The position numbers were made by a program, and so were the translations under genes. The notes below the pieces were generated by a model that worked only from the letters and a program-made list of their open reading frames with translations, ran no database searches and was not told the DNA's origin. Shown here piece by piece: positions 61,880 through 64,000 of a stretch of DNA of 64,000 nt (the stretch's first letter is position 1; every line of letters starts with the position of its first letter). Source of the DNA: Clostridium sp. MCC353 (lineage in GTDB: Bacteria > Bacillota > Clostridia > Lachnospirales > Lachnospiraceae); NCBI RefSeq assembly GCF_018785315.1, contig NZ_WQPN01000021.1, forward strand, positions 1 through 64,000. Direction: 5' to 3'.

Positions 61880-64000
61880 ATGAAAAACGACAGGAATTGG
61901 TTTCAAGCAATTGTTCATCTGATCGTATATCGAGGAAAACACATTGAACGTTTTTTCCTGATTGCGGTCATTCTCTGTGCGGTCTGCTTTCCATTTGTAA
62001 AAGTCAACTATGATTTGAGCAAATATCTCCCCTCATTTGCTCCCACCAAACAGGCCCTGGATGTGATGGAACAGGAATTCGGCTACCCGGGAACCGCAAG
62101 GATCATGGTAAAGGGAGTTTCCCTCCAGGAAGCCAAACGGATCCGCAGCCGGATTGCCCAGGTGGACGGCGTGGATTTAATCATCGGCGCCGACACCTTA
62201 ACCAATGTCTATATGGGAAATGAATTCATAACAAACGACCTGACCGATGAATTCTATAAAAATGGAAATGCCGTCATGGAAGTGATTTTCAAGGACGGCG
62301 ATTCCGATAAAACCACTCACAAAGCTTTGGAAGAGATTTATCAGATCGCCGGAAAGGACAGAAGCTGTTTTTCCGGCAGCGCGGTATCCAGCAAAGAGAG
62401 GGAAGCCTCCATCACAAGAGAAATCGCCATGGCTATTGCGATGTCCCTGGTGATTATCTGGCTGATTCTTACGCTGACCACCACCTCATGGCTGGAACCC
62501 TTCCTCTTCATCTTTGTGATGGTCGTTGCCATCATATTGAATATGGGATCCAACATCATTTTTGGAACCATTTCGTTTTTTACATTTTCCACGGCGGCAA
62601 TCCTGCAGCTTGCCGTATCCATGGATTACTCCATTTTCCTTTTACATACGTTCAATGCCCATAAACAGACTGGAATGGATAACAATTCAGCTATGGAAGC
62701 GGCAATCAAAGAAGCCTGCAGCTCGATTCTGGCAAGCGGGGCCACTACCATCGTAGGATTTATCGTCATCGCGTTCATGCGCTTTACAATAGGAAAAGAC
62801 GTGGGATTTGTTCTCACCAAAGGAATCATCTGCAGCCTGGCCACCGTACTTTTACTGATGCCTGCGCTGATCCTGCGCTTTGATGATAAAATTATTAAAA
62901 CAGCCCACCGGCCTTTTCTTCCGTCGTTTGACCATTTTGCCAAGGCGATGTACAAAATCCGCCGTTTCGTGTTTGTTTTTGCCGTTTTAGTGGCGGTTCC
63001 CTGTTATTTCGGCCAGAGTATGAACGCCTTTTATTATGGGGACGACGCCATCGGAGCCGGGCCCGGTACGAGGGTACACGAAGATACCAGGGAAATCAAT
63101 GAACAGTTCGGAAAATCCAATCTGGTCATCGCAATGGTTCCAAATGGTTCTGTTGTTACGGAACGGGAACTGACCGAAACCCTGGAAGACCTGGATTTTA
63201 TCAATTATGCCCTGTCCATGGCAGGAACCCTTCCTCCCGGACTGCCGGAAAGTTTTCTGCCCGGGGAAGTAAAAAAGCAGCTCAGAACCGACCAATACGC
63301 CAGGATCATGATTTCCATGGACACGGAACAGGAAAGCGCCTATGCGTTTGAATGCAATAAAAAACTGGAAGATACCATAAAGAGTTATTATCCGGACAAT
63401 TCCTATGTAATCGGAATGACGGCCACCACCATCGACATCCGGGATATTTTGACTGATGATTATAATAAAGTCTCCCTTTTATCACTGTTTGGAGTCGCGC
63501 TGGTTGTAATGGTCACTTTCCGTTCCATTCTGGTTCCGGTTCTGGTCATAATCCCTATCGAGGTAGCAATCTACCTGAATATGACCCTTCCATATGTGAT
63601 GGGGGACAGCATGGTATACATCGGTTATATCATCGTCAGCTGCCTGCAGCTGGGGGCTACCATCGATTACTCGATTTTGATGACCAACAATTACCTGTCC
63701 TTCAGAAAAACGATGAACAACAAGCAGGCCCAGATCACCGCTATTTCCAAAAGCACCTTGTCCATCGTGACATCGGGCGGCATTTTGACCGTAGTGGGAT
63801 ATCTGCTCTATTTCACCTCCTCCATCCAGGCGATTTCACAGGTAGGCCGCCTGGTAGGAAGGGGGGCCCTCCTGAGCATGGTTTTGGTGCTCTCGCTTCT
63901 GCCCGCCCTGCTCAGCGCATTTGACCGCCAGATTCAAAAACATCATCCCGACGCTTACCGGGAGGAGGAGATAACTCCGAAACGGAAACATTTTTCAGGT
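61880..64000 (+). CDS. MMPL/RND-family exporter, C-terminus beyond the window
   Basis: The frame is open from the ATG at 61880 (GAGGTGG before it) to the window end, over 707 codons. After an N-terminal membrane segment and a large loop, it shows clustered helices at about 190-330 and 530-680. In them the proton-relay type motifs AVSMDYSIFLLHTFNAH and GATIDYSILMTNNYL occur once per half, as in MMPL proteins. Such exporters move lipids or drugs. The divergent TetR gene is the probable regulator. Confidence 0.9.
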   Translation, partial: MKNDRNWFQAIVHLIVYRGKHIERFFLIAVILCAVCFPFVKVNYDLSKYLPSFAPTKQALDVMEQEFGYPGTARIMVKGVSLQEAKRIRSRIAQVDGVDLIIGADTLTNVYMGNEFITNDLTDEFYKNGNAVMEVIFKDGDSDKTTHKALEEIYQIAGKDRSCFSGSAVSSKEREASITREIAMAIAMSLVIIWLILTLTTTSWLEPFLFIFVMVVAIILNMGSNIIFGTISFFTFSTAAILQLAVSMDYSIFLLHTFNAHKQTGMDNNSAMEAAIKEACSSILASGATTIVGFIVIAFMRFTIGKDVGFVLTKGIICSLATVLLLMPALILRFDDKIIKTAHRPFLPSFDHFAKAMYKIRRFVFVFAVLVAVPCYFGQSMNAFYYGDDAIGAGPGTRVHEDTREINEQFGKSNLVIAMVPNGSVVTERELTETLEDLDFINYALSMAGTLPPGLPESFLPGEVKKQLRTDQYARIMISMDTEQESAYAFECNKKLEDTIKSYYPDNSYVIGMTATTIDIRDILTDDYNKVSLLSLFGVALVVMVTFRSILVPVLVIIPIEVAIYLNMTLPYVMGDSMVYIGYIIVSCLQLGATIDYSILMTNNYLSFRKTMNNKQAQITAISKSTLSIVTSGGILTVVGYLLYFTSSIQAISQVGRLVGRGALLSMVLVLSLLPALLSAFDRQIQKHHPDAYREEEITPKRKHFSG

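Noticed and set aside
61733-61942. A 69-codon minus-strand frame at the TetR/MMPL intergenic region
   Set aside because: It overlaps the start of the MMPL gene and the promoter; no ribosome site.

Overview
The window looks like the chromosome of a gut Lachnospiraceae-type Clostridium (Enterocloster/Hungatella-like). The pointers are strong AGGAGG-type ribosome sites, intermediate GC, a beta-glucoside PTS, a DUF1836 protein, a TrpR-like YerC, a Spo0A-type DNA-binding domain and many Firmicutes serine recombinases. This placement is an inference from gene content; no rRNA or tRNA gene was seen.

Region by region. Positions 1-340 hold a scar of an integrative element (a sigma-factor-like start joined to a DUF3991 fragment). 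Positions 794-13091 are almost entirely minus-strand redox and detoxification genes: an orphan response regulator, two flavodoxin-type reductases, two DUF362 proteins, an ArsP/YraQ-like permease, a MalY-type C-S lyase, DUF3737, two cyclophilin-like secreted proteins, an alpha/beta hydrolase, a broken PTS EIIB and a MATE pump, read away from a divergent LysR gene. Positions 14245-18063 hold aldehyde/alcohol genes (ferredoxin-linked aldo/keto reductase, iron alcohol dehydrogenase, RibD-like reductase) divergent from a MerR regulator, with two gene scars. Positions 18209-24872 are a beta-glucoside operon (RpiR regulator, PTS EIIBCA, GH1 phospho-glucosidase) to which an SDR, a Dabb protein and an aldo/keto reductase are attached. 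Positions 25057-26937 look like mobile-element leftovers. Positions 26992-35542 are core genes (rlmD, pcrA, ridA, DUF1836, YerC, HAD, acyltransferase) with a family of palindromic repeats.

From 35614 to 57997 the layout is unusual. One ABC-transporter substrate-binding protein gene (about 332 codons when rejoined) is cut into three in-register pieces by two separate insertions. The first is a 2.8 kb element with a 12 bp repeated core, carrying a serine recombinase, a stand-alone Spo0A-C-like DNA-binding protein and a 49-residue protein. The second is an 18.6 kb island with a 7 bp shared core and a second serine recombinase. Its cargo includes two DUF4143 ATPases, an AAA/PD-(D/E)XK ATPase, a HerA-like fragment, a YARHG membrane protein with its XRE regulator, a WYL-regulated AT-rich operon of unknown membrane proteins (49072-52192, the best candidate for an undescribed defence-like system), a RelBE module with a gutted toxin, an acetylesterase, and an NmrA/TetR pair.

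The right end (58126-64000) holds a 902-residue multi-sensor diguanylate cyclase and a TetR gene divergent from an MMPL/RND exporter that runs off the edge.
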